Assembly: GCF_000233455.1 (NCBI RefSeq)
Contig: NZ_JH376422.1
Coordinates: 63,817 to 127,816 of the forward strand
DNA length: 64,000 nt
Direction of reading: 5' to 3'
DNA from: [Clostridium] citroniae WAL-17108
GTDB taxonomy: Bacteria; Bacillota; Clostridia; Lachnospirales; Lachnospiraceae
A program made the position numbers and the translations under genes. This document shows, in pieces, positions 45,320 to 54,136 of the stretch (its first letter is position 1; every line of letters begins with the position of its first letter). The notes under the pieces were generated by a model, which did no database searches, had not been told where the DNA came from, and saw only the letters and a program-made list of their open reading frames with translations.

Positions 45320-46036
45320 TTAGGTGTTTAAAAGAAGGGCATCGATAATCCCCTGCGGGGTCTTTTCCTTTACCTGCAATGTCAGTTCCGGTTCATTAAT
45401 ATGCTCCAGATAATGCGCATCCGAATTACTGATAATACGGCAGTGGTCCAGATACGGATGGTCCTGTTTCAGCTGGTGCAGCTTTTTCAGGTCCTTTACC
45501 TCAGCTGTGGTAAACTTGCTGTCCGGAGGAATAAAACCCAGGTTTGCGATCAGACTGTTGGCCGTCTTATCCACATGCGCCGGGAACATCACGCCGCCAT
45601 AGGACCGGACCAGTTCCCACAGGCCGTCAAAGGAGATCTCCGTTGCATTGATCAGCAGGTTGGGTTCAGTGCCCCATACGTGGTCCTGGTCATCATAGAT
45701 CTGCTGTTTTCCAAAAATAGTTTCATTATTGGGGAACTTGATCAGCTTTGCGTACACATAGGCATCAAAATCCAGGGCTGACTCCAGCGAAGGAAACAGG
45801 CACACTGCGTGGACCTCCTCCGAGGTGTTGATCTCCATCCCCGGCACTGCAAGGATCCCGTACTCAGCCGCGGCAGCCAGAAAAGCAGGGCAGTTGCGGC
45901 AGGTATTATGGTCGGTGAGGGCAATGGCCTCCAGTCCCTTAAGGGCCGCCATACCCGCAATATTGGCAGGGGTCATATCATCATCCCCGCAGGGTGACAG
46001 ACAGGAATGGATATGGAGGTCATAGGCCAGGTTCAT
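45320..46036 (-). CDS. PHP-domain phosphoesterase
   Basis: The 238-residue protein has the PHP metal motifs: DLHIHSCLSPCGD at the N-terminus, ALTDHNTCRNCPAF, GMEINTSEEVHAVCLF, FPAHVDKTANSLI and the last motif NSDAHYLEHI. PHP enzymes hydrolyse phosphoester bonds (for example PAP-like or signalling compounds). The start overlaps the DRTGG gene stop (ATGA). It is the last gene of the minus-strand sensory operon divergent from the hydrogenase genes, so its substrate may be a nucleotide signal; this is inference. Confidence 0.88.
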   Translation of the reverse strand: MNLAYDLHIHSCLSPCGDDDMTPANIAGMAALKGLEAIALTDHNTCRNCPAFLAAAAEYGILAVPGMEINTSEEVHAVCLFPSLESALDFDAYVYAKLIKFPNNETIFGKQQIYDDQDHVWGTEPNLLINATEISFDGLWELVRSYGGVMFPAHVDKTANSLIANLGFIPPDSKFTTAEVKDLKKLHQLKQDHPYLDHCRIISNSDAHYLEHINEPELTLQVKEKTPQGIIDALLLNT

Positions 46037-46368
46037 CCCTGCAGCAGCCCATGTATCTTAAGGGCTGCCTCAAATATGGGCATCTCTGTGGACAGAACCG
46101 TGATTTCCTGGTCCACCGCCTTCTTTTTGGCCACCTCATCCAGGACCGCACCCTCTGCCAGGATCACACAGGCCGCATCGGTCAGCGCAGCCACGGCCAG
46201 CGTATTCATGTTGCCCATCACCGTCACCCAGGCGCAGCCGGAAGGCGCCCGGCCCATGGCAATGCTTAAAAGATCGCAGCAGAACGGGGTGGTGATCTCC
46301 CGGTCCAGCCCATCCCCTTTGTTTACCACATCAAATAATCCCTTATCAATCAGTCCCTGTACTGTCAC
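46033..46368 (-). CDS. DRTGG-domain protein
   Basis: The 111-residue protein belongs to the DRTGG fold that also occurs beside CBS domains and in phosphotransacetylases: CDLLSIAMGRAPSGCAWVTVMGN, NTLAVAALTDAACVILAEG and ITVLSTEMPIFEAALKIHGL. It probably senses a small molecule. A GTG start overlaps the stop of the HydS-like gene. It is a paralogue of the DRTGG protein that starts the same operon. Confidence 0.82.
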   Translation of the reverse strand: MTVQGLIDKGLFDVVNKGDGLDREITTPFCCDLLSIAMGRAPSGCAWVTVMGNMNTLAVAALTDAACVILAEGAVLDEVAKKKAVDQEITVLSTEMPIFEAALKIHGLLQG

Positions 46369-47765
46369 AGTTCCTCCTCCTCTTCATCCTTCTTATCCAG
46401 CAGCGACATCTCATCGGAAATCCTCTGTATATACTCCTTGAGAATACGCAGAGTCTCCTGCCCGCCTTTGTCTCCATTGTGCAGGTCATCTGCCAATACC
46501 GACACCTCCTCAGACAGCTTGTGAAGGTTTTCACGCAAGTAGTAAACGCAGTCGGTCTCATTTGCATTTCCCCTTACAATGTCCTCAGCCAGCGCCTTGC
46601 AGGTGGGTGCCCCGCAGGAACCGCAGTCCAGTCCCGGGAACTTCTTCATCAGACGCTCCACCTGGTTCAGCCTGGAAAAACTCTCCATCATGTTGTTGCC
46701 CAGGTTAAAGACAGGCTCGTACTCCACACCTGTGGTCCATTTGATCAGGCGCTCCTCGCTGTCATGCATATGGCTTCTGGCCACGGGCATATATTTGCGC
46801 AGGCGTTTCAGCTTTACCTCAGCCACATAGGGATTCTCAACCGTCAGTACCCCGCCCACGCAGCCGCCGTTACAGGCGTTCAGCTCCACAAACCGCAGGT
46901 TGGTGAACTTCTGGTCCTCCATGTCCTCCAGCACCCGTATCACATTCTCTATTCCGTCCGCTGCCAGGTAATTCTCAGTAAACAGGCCGCTGGCCTCTCC
47001 CCCGCTGTGTCCCCAGCTGATACCGATCTTGCCCGAGGTGCCGATAACAGGGTAATCCTCCGCCACCACGGCCTTCATGCAGGCCAGCAGCTTGGGATAC
47101 ACATCCTTGATGGCCAGCACATGGTCCACCTGGCTTTTCTCCGTTCCAAGGGGCGCCTTCACATAGGTCACCTTGGAGGGACACGGGGAAATGAACATGA
47201 TTCCAATCTTCTCCCTTGGAAGCCCTGTATCCTTCATGGCCTTTTCCGCAGCCAGAATAGCAGCCACCTCCACCGGAGGGTTCAGGGGCAGCAGGTGGGG
47301 GATCAGGTTTGGAAACCGTACCCGGATGAGACGAACCACAGAAGGACAAGCCGTGCTGATAAAAGGCAGCTGCTCCTCATGGTCCGATATGTACTGCCTG
47401 GTGGCCTCGCTTACCAGCTCCGCTGCGGCGCTGACCTCAAACACATCGTCAAAGCCCATGCGCACCAGGGCGTTGAGCACAATATTCACATCATCCAGAT
47501 TATTAAACTGGCTGTACAGGGACGGAGCCGGAAGGGCCACCGTGTATTCGTACTGCTTCATCACATCCATCTTATCATAGGTAGCATGCTTGGCGTGATG
47601 GGGACAGACCCTGATGCACTCACCGCAGTCAATACAGAACTTGTTATTGATGCTGGCCTTACCGCCCCGCACGCGTATGGCCTCTGTGGGGCAGCGCTTG
47701 ATGCAGTTGATGCATCCCTTGCACAGGGACTCATCCAGCCTCACAGAATGATAAAATTTATCCAT
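46365..47765 (-). CDS. HydS-like sensory [FeFe]-hydrogenase with ferredoxin domain
   Basis: The 466-residue protein has an N-terminal 2[4Fe-4S] ferredoxin (CKGCINCIKRCP and CIDCGECIRVCP), an H-cluster domain and a C-terminal Fe-S segment (LDCGSCGAPTCKALAED) with an acidic coiled tail. The H-cluster motifs are divergent: STACPSV in L1 keeps the ligand Cys but has Ala at the proton-relay position, ISPCPSK in L2 and NACNGGCVGG in L3 keep the cluster Cys. This fits the sensory class of hydrogenases with low activity. It lies in the divergent operon upstream of hydC and may report H2 or redox state to the RsbW-like protein. Confidence 0.85.
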   Translation of the reverse strand: MDKFYHSVRLDESLCKGCINCIKRCPTEAIRVRGGKASINNKFCIDCGECIRVCPHHAKHATYDKMDVMKQYEYTVALPAPSLYSQFNNLDDVNIVLNALVRMGFDDVFEVSAAAELVSEATRQYISDHEEQLPFISTACPSVVRLIRVRFPNLIPHLLPLNPPVEVAAILAAEKAMKDTGLPREKIGIMFISPCPSKVTYVKAPLGTEKSQVDHVLAIKDVYPKLLACMKAVVAEDYPVIGTSGKIGISWGHSGGEASGLFTENYLAADGIENVIRVLEDMEDQKFTNLRFVELNACNGGCVGGVLTVENPYVAEVKLKRLRKYMPVARSHMHDSEERLIKWTTGVEYEPVFNLGNNMMESFSRLNQVERLMKKFPGLDCGSCGAPTCKALAEDIVRGNANETDCVYYLRENLHKLSEEVSVLADDLHNGDKGGQETLRILKEYIQRISDEMSLLDKKDEEEEEL

Positions 47766-47807
47766 ATCAAAACGCTCCCTTGCTTCTATCTTTGCTTCTA
47801 TCTTTCC

Positions 47808-48230
47808 TTATATCTTCACCGTCATGGTGATGGTGGTTCCCTCTCCCAGTTTGGTGTTGATCTCCATGTTATCTGAATATTTCTTCATGTTGGGAAGGCC
47901 CATGCCCGCACCAAAGCCCAGGGACCGGATCTCATCCGGAGCAGTGGAATAACCGGCCTGCATGGCCAGCTCCACATCCGGGATGCCGGGCCCCACGTCC
48001 GCCAGTATCATCTTGATCTGCTGCGGTGTGATCTCCACCGTGATCAGCCCCCCGCTGGCATGGATCACCATGTTGATCTCACCCTCATACATAGCAATGG
48101 CCACCTTTCGGATAGCCTCAGGGTCAACACCCATCTGCTTTAATTTCCGTTTCACATCACTGCTTGCCTCACCTGCCCTGGTAAAGTCATCAGCTGATAT
48201 GTCATATGTTAAAACAATTGCGTCCTCCAT
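47808..48230 (-). CDS. RsbW-like anti-sigma / HATPase protein
   Basis: The 140-residue protein is a single GHKL ATPase domain: GEASSDVKRKLKQMGVDPEAIRKVAIAMYEGEINMVIHA holds the N box, ILADVGPGIPDVELAMQAGYSTA the G1 box, and GFGAGMGLPNMKKYSD the G2 box. It resembles RsbW/SpoIIAB-type serine kinases and anti-sigma factors. It lacks a histidine phospho-acceptor domain. It lies 27 nt from the DRTGG gene and 42 nt from the HydS-like gene, implying a signalling partner relation. Confidence 0.85.
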   Translation of the reverse strand: MEDAIVLTYDISADDFTRAGEASSDVKRKLKQMGVDPEAIRKVAIAMYEGEINMVIHASGGLITVEITPQQIKMILADVGPGIPDVELAMQAGYSTAPDEIRSLGFGAGMGLPNMKKYSDNMEINTKLGEGTTITMTVKI

Positions 48231-48256
48231 AATCGGTTCCCTTCGTTCATTTTAAT

Positions 48257-48604
48257 TTAGATTGCACCGCTGTGCAGACCGGCCTCATAGAGCATTCCGC
48301 AGGCTGAAAACATACGGTGCCCCGTGGCCATGACGATCAGATCACGCTCCCTTGCCATCTCAAGCATTGACTCATCCGGCTTCTTGCCTCTCACAAATAT
48401 CAAACATACAATGTCTAACATCTCCGCTGTCCTGATCACCTGGGGATTACATAATCCTGTGAGCAGGATGGAATGGTCCTTGGAAAATGCCAGCACATCG
48501 CTCATCATATCCGAACCGCAGGCTGACTTCACTTCCCTGTCCAGAAATTCTTCCCCCACCAGTACCCTGGCGCCTAAAATGTCCCTTGCATCCCTTACCG
48601 TCAT
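48257..48604 (-). CDS. DRTGG-domain protein
   Basis: The 115-residue DRTGG protein (MTVRDARDILGARVLVGEEFLDREVKSACGSDMMSDVLAFSKDHSILLTG) is the first gene of the minus-strand sensory operon. GAGGAG precedes its start. It should bind a small ligand and is a paralogue of the protein at 46.0 kb. It faces hydC across a 319-bp intergenic region. Confidence 0.85.
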   Translation of the reverse strand: MTVRDARDILGARVLVGEEFLDREVKSACGSDMMSDVLAFSKDHSILLTGLCNPQVIRTAEMLDIVCLIFVRGKKPDESMLEMARERDLIVMATGHRMFSACGMLYEAGLHSGAI

Positions 48605-48742
48605 ACCCTGTCTCTCCTCATTAAAAATTTAATGTTCCACGCCCGGAGTGCGTTTGATCCCCACTCACATGGGCTGATGGTTACGTTTTCGGTTTTTTCA
48701 TTGAGAAAGTACTTACATATTTGATTTTATTAGCCAAAAGCA

Positions 48743-48764
48743 ATTGTACACAATTTAATACAAT
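48743..48764. promoter_or_regulatory. 22-bp operator ATTGTA-N10-TACAAT, copy 1
   Basis: An inverted repeat with 6-bp perfect arms and a 10-bp centre lies in the region between the divergent DRTGG and hydC genes. The same arrangement occurs at 60124-60145 in the promoter of the second hydrogenase operon. A shared regulator is implied. I could not place a clear -10/-35 pair around it. Confidence 0.6.
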
Positions 48765-48882
48765 ATAGCATACCATCCATTTTGTTGATTTTCAATACAT
48801 TTCCGGTTTTTCACATGTTTTTCATCGTTAGAATTTTCACATTAAAGGTAGATTTTTTCAGGGTTTCATGATAAAATATTGA

Positions 48883-48898
48883 TACATTGCACAATGTA
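48883..48898. promoter_or_regulatory. palindrome in the hydC leader
   Basis: TACATTG-CA-CAATGTA is a perfect inverted repeat just upstream of the hydC ribosome site (GAGGAGG at about 48906). It could be a repressor operator or mRNA hairpin. Confidence 0.5.
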
Positions 48899-48923
48899 CA
48901 ACTAGTGAGGAGGTAATAAAAAG

Positions 48924-49418
48924 ATGGCTTGCAAAAAACAAACCGTTCCCTTTGCGGGGACACCTGAGCAGGAGGCTGAACTGAAAGCAGTGATAGCCGA
49001 GCTTAAGGACCAGCCTGGCGCGCTGATGCCGGTAATGCAGAAGGCCCAGGACATTTATGGTTATCTTCCTATCGAAGTGCAGACCATGATATCTGACGAA
49101 ATGGGTATTCCGCTGGAAAAAGTCTACGGAGTATCCACATTTTATGCCCAGTTTGCGTTACAACCAAAGGGCAAGTACAAGGTATCTGTCTGTCTCGGTA
49201 CGGCATGTTACGTTAAAGGTTCCGGTGACATCTTCAACAAACTGGAAGAATTGCTGGGCATCACCAATGGTGAATGTACAGCAGATGGCAAATTCTCCCT
49301 GGATTCCTGTCGATGTGTCGGTGCCTGCGGACTTGCTCCCGTCATGATGATCAATGGCGAGGTATACGGAAGACTTACGGTTGACGATATACCCGGCATC
49401 TTAGCGAAGTACAATTAA
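48924..49418 (+). CDS. hydC: bifurcating [FeFe]-hydrogenase subunit HydC (NuoE-like)
   Basis: The 164-residue protein is the 24-kDa complex I-type subunit with one [2Fe-2S] cluster. Four cluster Cys are visible in SVCLGTACYVKGSG and in SCRCVGACGLAPVMMI. In HydABC it passes electrons between the flavin subunit and the hydrogenase. GTGAGGAGG precedes the start. It opens a plus-strand operon hydC-ATPase-hydD-hydB-hydA like that of acetogens. Confidence 0.95.
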   Translation: MACKKQTVPFAGTPEQEAELKAVIAELKDQPGALMPVMQKAQDIYGYLPIEVQTMISDEMGIPLEKVYGVSTFYAQFALQPKGKYKVSVCLGTACYVKGSGDIFNKLEELLGITNGECTADGKFSLDSCRCVGACGLAPVMMINGEVYGRLTVDDIPGILAKYN

Positions 49419-49422
49419 GCCT

Positions 49423-49980
49423 ATGATGACAGAGATTTCCCTGAATGTACTGGATGTATCGGAGAATTCCACACGGGCAGGCGCCTCTCTGGTTTCCATT
49501 TCCGTGACAGCTGACACGGTCCATGACAAGCTGACCATTGTCATAGCGGATGACGGCTGCGGGATGACGGCTGAACAGGTTGCCCATGTAACGGATCCTT
49601 TCTTTACCACCAGGACCACAAGAAAAGTAGGACTTGGGATTCCATTTTTCAAATATGCCGCGGAAAGTACTGGCGGCAGCTTCCATATTGAATCGGAACC
49701 AGGTAAGGGAACCACCGTGACAGCAGTCTTCGGACTGTCCCACATTGACAGGATGCCCCTTGGCGACATGAACGCCACTATACACAATCTGATCGTGTAT
49801 CATCCTGACACGGACTTCGTCTATACATACGCGTATAATGATGCATCATTCACACTGGATACCCGGGAAATGCGGGAGATTCTTGGCGGGATCCCCTTAA
49901 ACAGCCCGGAGATATCTGCTTACATAATGGAATTTCTGAGGGAGAATCAACAGGAAACGGACGGAGGCGCCCAGCTTTAA
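49423..49980 (+). CDS. stand-alone HATPase protein in the hydrogenase operon
   Basis: The 185-residue protein has a GHKL ATPase domain (N box NSTRAGASLVSI, G1 ADDGCGM, PFFTTR, G2 KVGLGIPFF) but no HisKA domain or sensor. A C-terminal extension of about 80 residues has no recognised fold. A protein like this is found between hydC and hydB in acetogens such as Acetobacterium woodii. It starts 4 nt after the hydC stop. Its role (assembly, regulation or kinase) is not established. Confidence 0.85.
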   Translation: MMTEISLNVLDVSENSTRAGASLVSISVTADTVHDKLTIVIADDGCGMTAEQVAHVTDPFFTTRTTRKVGLGIPFFKYAAESTGGSFHIESEPGKGTTVTAVFGLSHIDRMPLGDMNATIHNLIVYHPDTDFVYTYAYNDASFTLDTREMREILGGIPLNSPEISAYIMEFLRENQQETDGGAQL

Positions 49981-50034
49981 GCCGGACACCCGTTCATAAC
50001 AAGGTAAGTGCTCAAAATCAAGGAGGATAATCGC

Positions 50035-50412
50035 ATGAAAACTCTTGCTGAATTACAGGCAATCAGAGAGAAAATGCAGAGCCAGGTTAACCTGCGTGCT
50101 GAGGATCACAGCCATACACGTGTGGTAGTAGGCATGGCTACCTGCGGTATCGCAGCAGGCGCAAGACCGGTTCTGAATACACTGGCACAGGAAGTTCAGT
50201 CCAGAGGACTGACTAATAAGATTTCCGTCACACAGACAGGCTGTATCGGCTTATGCCAGTATGAGCCCATCGTGGAAGTGATGGAGCCAGGCAAAGAAAA
50301 AGTTACATATGTTAAAATGAACCCTGACAAGGCCCTTGAGGTGATGGAGCGCCACTTAATCGGTGGACATCCGGTTGAGAAGTACACCATGGGCGCTGCA
50401 GGTCTTAAATAA
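50035..50412 (+). CDS. hydD: HydD-like [2Fe-2S] ferredoxin-domain protein
   Basis: The 125-residue protein has thioredoxin-like [2Fe-2S] Cys motifs: GMATCGIAAGARPV and TQTGCIGLCQYEP, in total four Cys as expected for the cluster. The start at 50035 has AAGGAGG upstream. It lies between the HATPase and hydB genes. It resembles the N-terminal domain of HydB and is a candidate electron carrier or structural subunit. Confidence 0.88.
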   Translation: MKTLAELQAIREKMQSQVNLRAEDHSHTRVVVGMATCGIAAGARPVLNTLAQEVQSRGLTNKISVTQTGCIGLCQYEPIVEVMEPGKEKVTYVKMNPDKALEVMERHLIGGHPVEKYTMGAAGLK

Positions 50413-50429
50413 TAAAGGAGGAAAGTACC

Positions 50430-52220
50430 ATGTATCGTTCACACGTGTTAGTCTGCGGTGGTACCGGCTGTACTTCCTCTGGAAGTCCAAAGATCATGGA
50501 AGCCCTGCAGAATGAAATTAAAAAACAGGGACTGGAGGAAGAAGTGGCAGTGGTTGAAACTGGTTGCCACGGTCTTTGCGCCTTAGGTCCCATTATGATC
50601 GTATATCCGGATGCCACCTTCTATTCCATGGTCCAGCCGGAAGACATTCCCGAGATCGTTGCCGAGCACCTGTTAAAGGGCCGTGTGGTAACACGCCTCC
50701 TTTACCAGGAGACCATCAGCCCAAGCGGCGGCATCAAGGCTTTAAGCGACACTGATTTCTATAAGAAACAGCACCGCATTGCCCTGCGCAACTGTGGTGT
50801 TATCAACCCTGAGAATATCGAGGAGTACATCGGCACCGGCGGATACCAGGCCCTTGGCAAGGTTTTAACAGAGATGACCCCGGATGATGTGATCCAGACC
50901 CTGCTTGACGCAGGTCTTCGCGGCCGCGGCGGCGCAGGCTTCCCCACAGGATTAAAGTGGAAACTGTGTAAGCAGAATGATGCGGACCAGAAGTATGTCT
51001 GTTGTAACGCGGACGAGGGCGATCCAGGCGCATTCATGGACCGTTCCGTTCTGGAAGGCGATCCCCATGCACTGCTTGAGGCCATGGCCATTGCAGGCTA
51101 TGCCATCGGATCCAACCAGGGTTATGTCTATGTGCGTGCCGAGTACCCCATCGCCGTGGAGCGTTTGAAGATTGCCATCAACCAGGCCCGTGAGATGGAA
51201 CTCCTTGGCAAGAACATTTTCGGAACCGGATTTGATTTTGATGTGGACATCCGTCTGGGCGCAGGAGCATTTGTCTGCGGCGAGGAAACCGCTCTTATGA
51301 CCTCCATCGAGGGCAAGCGCGGCGAACCAAGGCCAAGACCTCCCTTCCCTGCACAGAAGGGTCTGTTCGGCAAGCCAAGTATCTTAAACAACGTTGAGAC
51401 TTACGCAAACATTCCTCAGATCATCCTCAATGGACCTGAGTGGTTTGCTTCCATGGGCACCGAGAAATCAAAAGGCACCAAAGTATTTGCCCTGGGCGGC
51501 AAGATCAACAACACCGGTCTTGTGGAAGTTCCCATGGGAACCACACTGCGCACCGTTATTGACGAGATCGGCGGCGGCATTCCAAACGGCAAGAAGTTCA
51601 AGGCAGCACAGACCGGCGGACCTTCCGGCGGATGTATCCCTGCTGAGCACTTCGATATCCCTATTGACTATGATAACCTGCTCTCCATCGGCTCCATGAT
51701 GGGTTCCGGCGGACTCATTGTCATGGATGAGGATGACTGTATGGTGGATATCGCCAAGTTCTTCCTGGAATTTACCGTGGAAGAATCCTGCGGCAAGTGT
51801 ACTGCCTGCCGTATCGGCACCAAGCGTATGCTGGAGATTCTGGAAAAGATCACCAAGGGAACAGCCGAGATGGCCGACCTGGACAAACTGGAAGAACTCT
51901 GCCACTACGTAAAAGCCAACTCCCTGTGTGGTCTGGGCCAGACCGCTCCCAACCCTGTACTGTCCACCCTTCATTTCTTCCGTGACGAGTACGAGGCACA
52001 TATCAAGGAAAAACGCTGTCCGGCCGGAGTATGTAAGGCTCTTCTGTCTTATGTCATTGACCGCGACAAGTGCCGTGGATGTACCCTGTGCGCACGTACC
52101 TGTCCTGCAGGTGCAATTGTCGGAAGCGTTAAGAATCCGCACGTCATTGACCTTAACAAGTGTATCAAGTGCGGCGCTTGTATGGAGAAATGTAAGTTCG
52201 GCGCAATCTACAAGAAATAA
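50430..52220 (+). CDS. hydB: bifurcating [FeFe]-hydrogenase subunit HydB (NuoF-like flavoprotein)
   Basis: The 596-residue protein contains an N-terminal [2Fe-2S] domain (residues 1-100), the NuoF core with NADH-binding GRGGAGFPTG and FMN-binding ADEGDPGAFMDR, a [4Fe-4S] site (ESCGKCTACRIGTKR) and a C-terminal 2[4Fe-4S] ferredoxin (CRGCTLCARTCPAGAI and CIKCGACMEKCKF). It is the flavin site where electrons from H2 are split between NAD and ferredoxin. AAAGGAGG precedes the start. It is followed by hydA after 18 nt. Confidence 0.96.
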   Translation: MYRSHVLVCGGTGCTSSGSPKIMEALQNEIKKQGLEEEVAVVETGCHGLCALGPIMIVYPDATFYSMVQPEDIPEIVAEHLLKGRVVTRLLYQETISPSGGIKALSDTDFYKKQHRIALRNCGVINPENIEEYIGTGGYQALGKVLTEMTPDDVIQTLLDAGLRGRGGAGFPTGLKWKLCKQNDADQKYVCCNADEGDPGAFMDRSVLEGDPHALLEAMAIAGYAIGSNQGYVYVRAEYPIAVERLKIAINQAREMELLGKNIFGTGFDFDVDIRLGAGAFVCGEETALMTSIEGKRGEPRPRPPFPAQKGLFGKPSILNNVETYANIPQIILNGPEWFASMGTEKSKGTKVFALGGKINNTGLVEVPMGTTLRTVIDEIGGGIPNGKKFKAAQTGGPSGGCIPAEHFDIPIDYDNLLSIGSMMGSGGLIVMDEDDCMVDIAKFFLEFTVEESCGKCTACRIGTKRMLEILEKITKGTAEMADLDKLEELCHYVKANSLCGLGQTAPNPVLSTLHFFRDEYEAHIKEKRCPAGVCKALLSYVIDRDKCRGCTLCARTCPAGAIVGSVKNPHVIDLNKCIKCGACMEKCKFGAIYKK

Positions 52221-52238
52221 TAAGGGAGGGAATAGACG

Positions 52239-54029
52239 ATGGAGACAATTAATCTTAAAATCAACGGCATTGCAGTCACCGCTCCCAAGGGTACCACTAT
52301 CCTGGAGGCAGCAAGACTGGCACATATCGAGATCCCTACTCTGTGTTTCTTAAAAGAGATCAACGAAATCGGTGCCTGCCGTATCTGTATTGTAGAATTA
52401 AAGAATGGAAAACTGGTAACTTCCTGTGTGTATCCAATTGAGGAAGGCATGGAAGTATTCACCAATACACCAAAGGTTCTGGATTCCAGAAAGAAGACAC
52501 TTCAGCTTCTGTTATCCAACCACAACCGCTCCTGTTTATCCTGTGTCCGCAGCGGACACTGCGAGCTTCAGGAACTGGCTCATGAGCTGGGCGTTGAGGA
52601 CGAGGCTTATTATGACGGGGAAAAGACGCCGTCTGAGATCGACTACTCCGCTGCCCACATGATCCGCGACAACAGCAAATGTATCCTGTGCCGCCGCTGT
52701 GTGGCTGTATGTGACAACATACAGGGTATTGGCGTGATCGGCGCTAACCATCGCGGGTTTGCAACTGATATCGGCTCCGCCTTTGAGATGGGTCTGGGAG
52801 AAACCTCCTGTGTATCCTGCGGACAGTGTATTGCCGTATGTCCTACCGGAGCTCTGACTGAGAAAGATTACACCGGTGACGTATTTGCAGCCATTGCAGA
52901 TCCCGCCAAACATGTCATTGTGCAGACAGCTCCTGCCGTGCGTGCGGGACTGGGCGAGGAATTCGGACTGCCCATCGGCACGGACGTGGAGGGCAAGATG
53001 GCAGCTGCACTGCGCCGTCTTGGCTTTGACAAGGTATTTGACACCAACTTCTCCGCTGACCTGACCATTATGGAAGAGGCCCATGAATTCCTGGACCGCG
53101 TACAGAACGGCGGCGTGCTTCCTCTTATTACCTCCTGTTCACCGGGCTGGGTTAAATACTGTGAGCACTACTTCCCGGATATGACCGAGAACCTTTCTTC
53201 CTGCAAGTCTCCTCAGCAGATGTTTGGCGCCATTGCCAAATCCTACTATGCTGAGAAGGCAGGCATTGACCCCAAAAATATCGTAAGTGTCAGTGTAATG
53301 CCATGTACTGCCAAGAAGTTTGAGATCGGCCGTGACGACCAGGATGCCAACGGCGTACCGGATGTGGACATTTCCATTACCACCAGGGAGCTGGCGCGCA
53401 TGATCAAGAAGTCCGGCATCAGGTTCTTAGACCTTCCGGACGAGAAGTTTGACGACCCATTGGGCCTTGGCACCGGCGCTGCCGTTATCTTTGGCGCAAC
53501 CGGCGGCGTTATGGAGGCGGCACTGAGAACCGCTGTGGAAACACTGACCGGCGAAGAACTGCCCAAACTGGATTTCGAGGAAGTCCGCGGTACAAAGGGA
53601 ATCAAGGAAGCTACCTACAACGTAGCCGGTATGGATGTAAAGGTTGCCGTGGCCTCCGGCCTTGGCAATGCAAAAGAACTGCTTGAAAAGGTGAAATCCG
53701 GCGAAGCCGATTATCACTTTATTGAGATCATGGGATGCCCCGGCGGCTGTGTCAACGGCGGCGGACAGCCCCAGCAGCCGGGATATGTGCGCAACACCAC
53801 TGATATCCGCGGCCTGCGCGCAAAGGTTCTCTACAATATTGATTCCGCTAACCCAATCCGTAAGTCCCATGAGAATCCTGCCATTAAGGAACTCTACTCA
53901 ACTTACCTGGGCGAGCCTGGAAGCGAGAGGGCCCATCACCTGCTCCACACCACTTATGTAAAGAGGACCATCAATAAAAAGATCGTCAATGAAAAGCCCA
54001 ATATTGCCATTGAGGTTGGGGATTACTAA
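52239..54029 (+). CDS. hydA: bifurcating [FeFe]-hydrogenase catalytic subunit HydA
   Basis: The 596-residue protein has an N-terminal [2Fe-2S] domain (Cys36, 47, 50, 63), a His-Cys3 [4Fe-4S] site (His95, Cys99, 102, 108), two [4Fe-4S] clusters (Cys148-158 and 191-201), and the H-cluster domain: L1 TSCSPGW (300 region), L2 MPCTAKKFE (Cys356) and L3 IMGCPGGCVNGGGQP (Cys500, 504). The C-terminal small-subunit motif RKSHENPA is present. Textbook L1 is TSCCPxW; here the residue next to Pro is Ser. GGGAGGG precedes the start. It ends the operon and faces the second hydA. Confidence 0.96.
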   Translation: METINLKINGIAVTAPKGTTILEAARLAHIEIPTLCFLKEINEIGACRICIVELKNGKLVTSCVYPIEEGMEVFTNTPKVLDSRKKTLQLLLSNHNRSCLSCVRSGHCELQELAHELGVEDEAYYDGEKTPSEIDYSAAHMIRDNSKCILCRRCVAVCDNIQGIGVIGANHRGFATDIGSAFEMGLGETSCVSCGQCIAVCPTGALTEKDYTGDVFAAIADPAKHVIVQTAPAVRAGLGEEFGLPIGTDVEGKMAAALRRLGFDKVFDTNFSADLTIMEEAHEFLDRVQNGGVLPLITSCSPGWVKYCEHYFPDMTENLSSCKSPQQMFGAIAKSYYAEKAGIDPKNIVSVSVMPCTAKKFEIGRDDQDANGVPDVDISITTRELARMIKKSGIRFLDLPDEKFDDPLGLGTGAAVIFGATGGVMEAALRTAVETLTGEELPKLDFEEVRGTKGIKEATYNVAGMDVKVAVASGLGNAKELLEKVKSGEADYHFIEIMGCPGGCVNGGGQPQQPGYVRNTTDIRGLRAKVLYNIDSANPIRKSHENPAIKELYSTYLGEPGSERAHHLLHTTYVKRTINKKIVNEKPNIAIEVGDY

Positions 54030-54054
54030 GGTTTTTTGCAAGCATTTTTATATA

Positions 54055-54097
54055 CAAAACAGCGGACTGCAGGCTTGCCCCTGCATCCGCTGTTTTG
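54055..54097. terminator. bidirectional terminator between the two hydA genes
   Basis: CAAAACAGCGG pairs with CCGCTGTTTTG and an inner TGCAGG/CCTGCA stem closes the hairpin. T-rich flanks exist on both strands. It separates the convergent hydrogenase operons. Confidence 0.85.
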
Positions 54098-54136
54098 CTT
54101 TGTCTTCTATTTTATCCTGTATTCTATGTCCCCTGT

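Noticed and set aside
46479..47876. A 465-codon open frame on the plus strand antisense to the HydS-like gene
   Set aside because: It is the mirror of a real gene with clear Fe-S motifs, has no recognisable domains and has an atypical composition rich in His, Leu and Gln.
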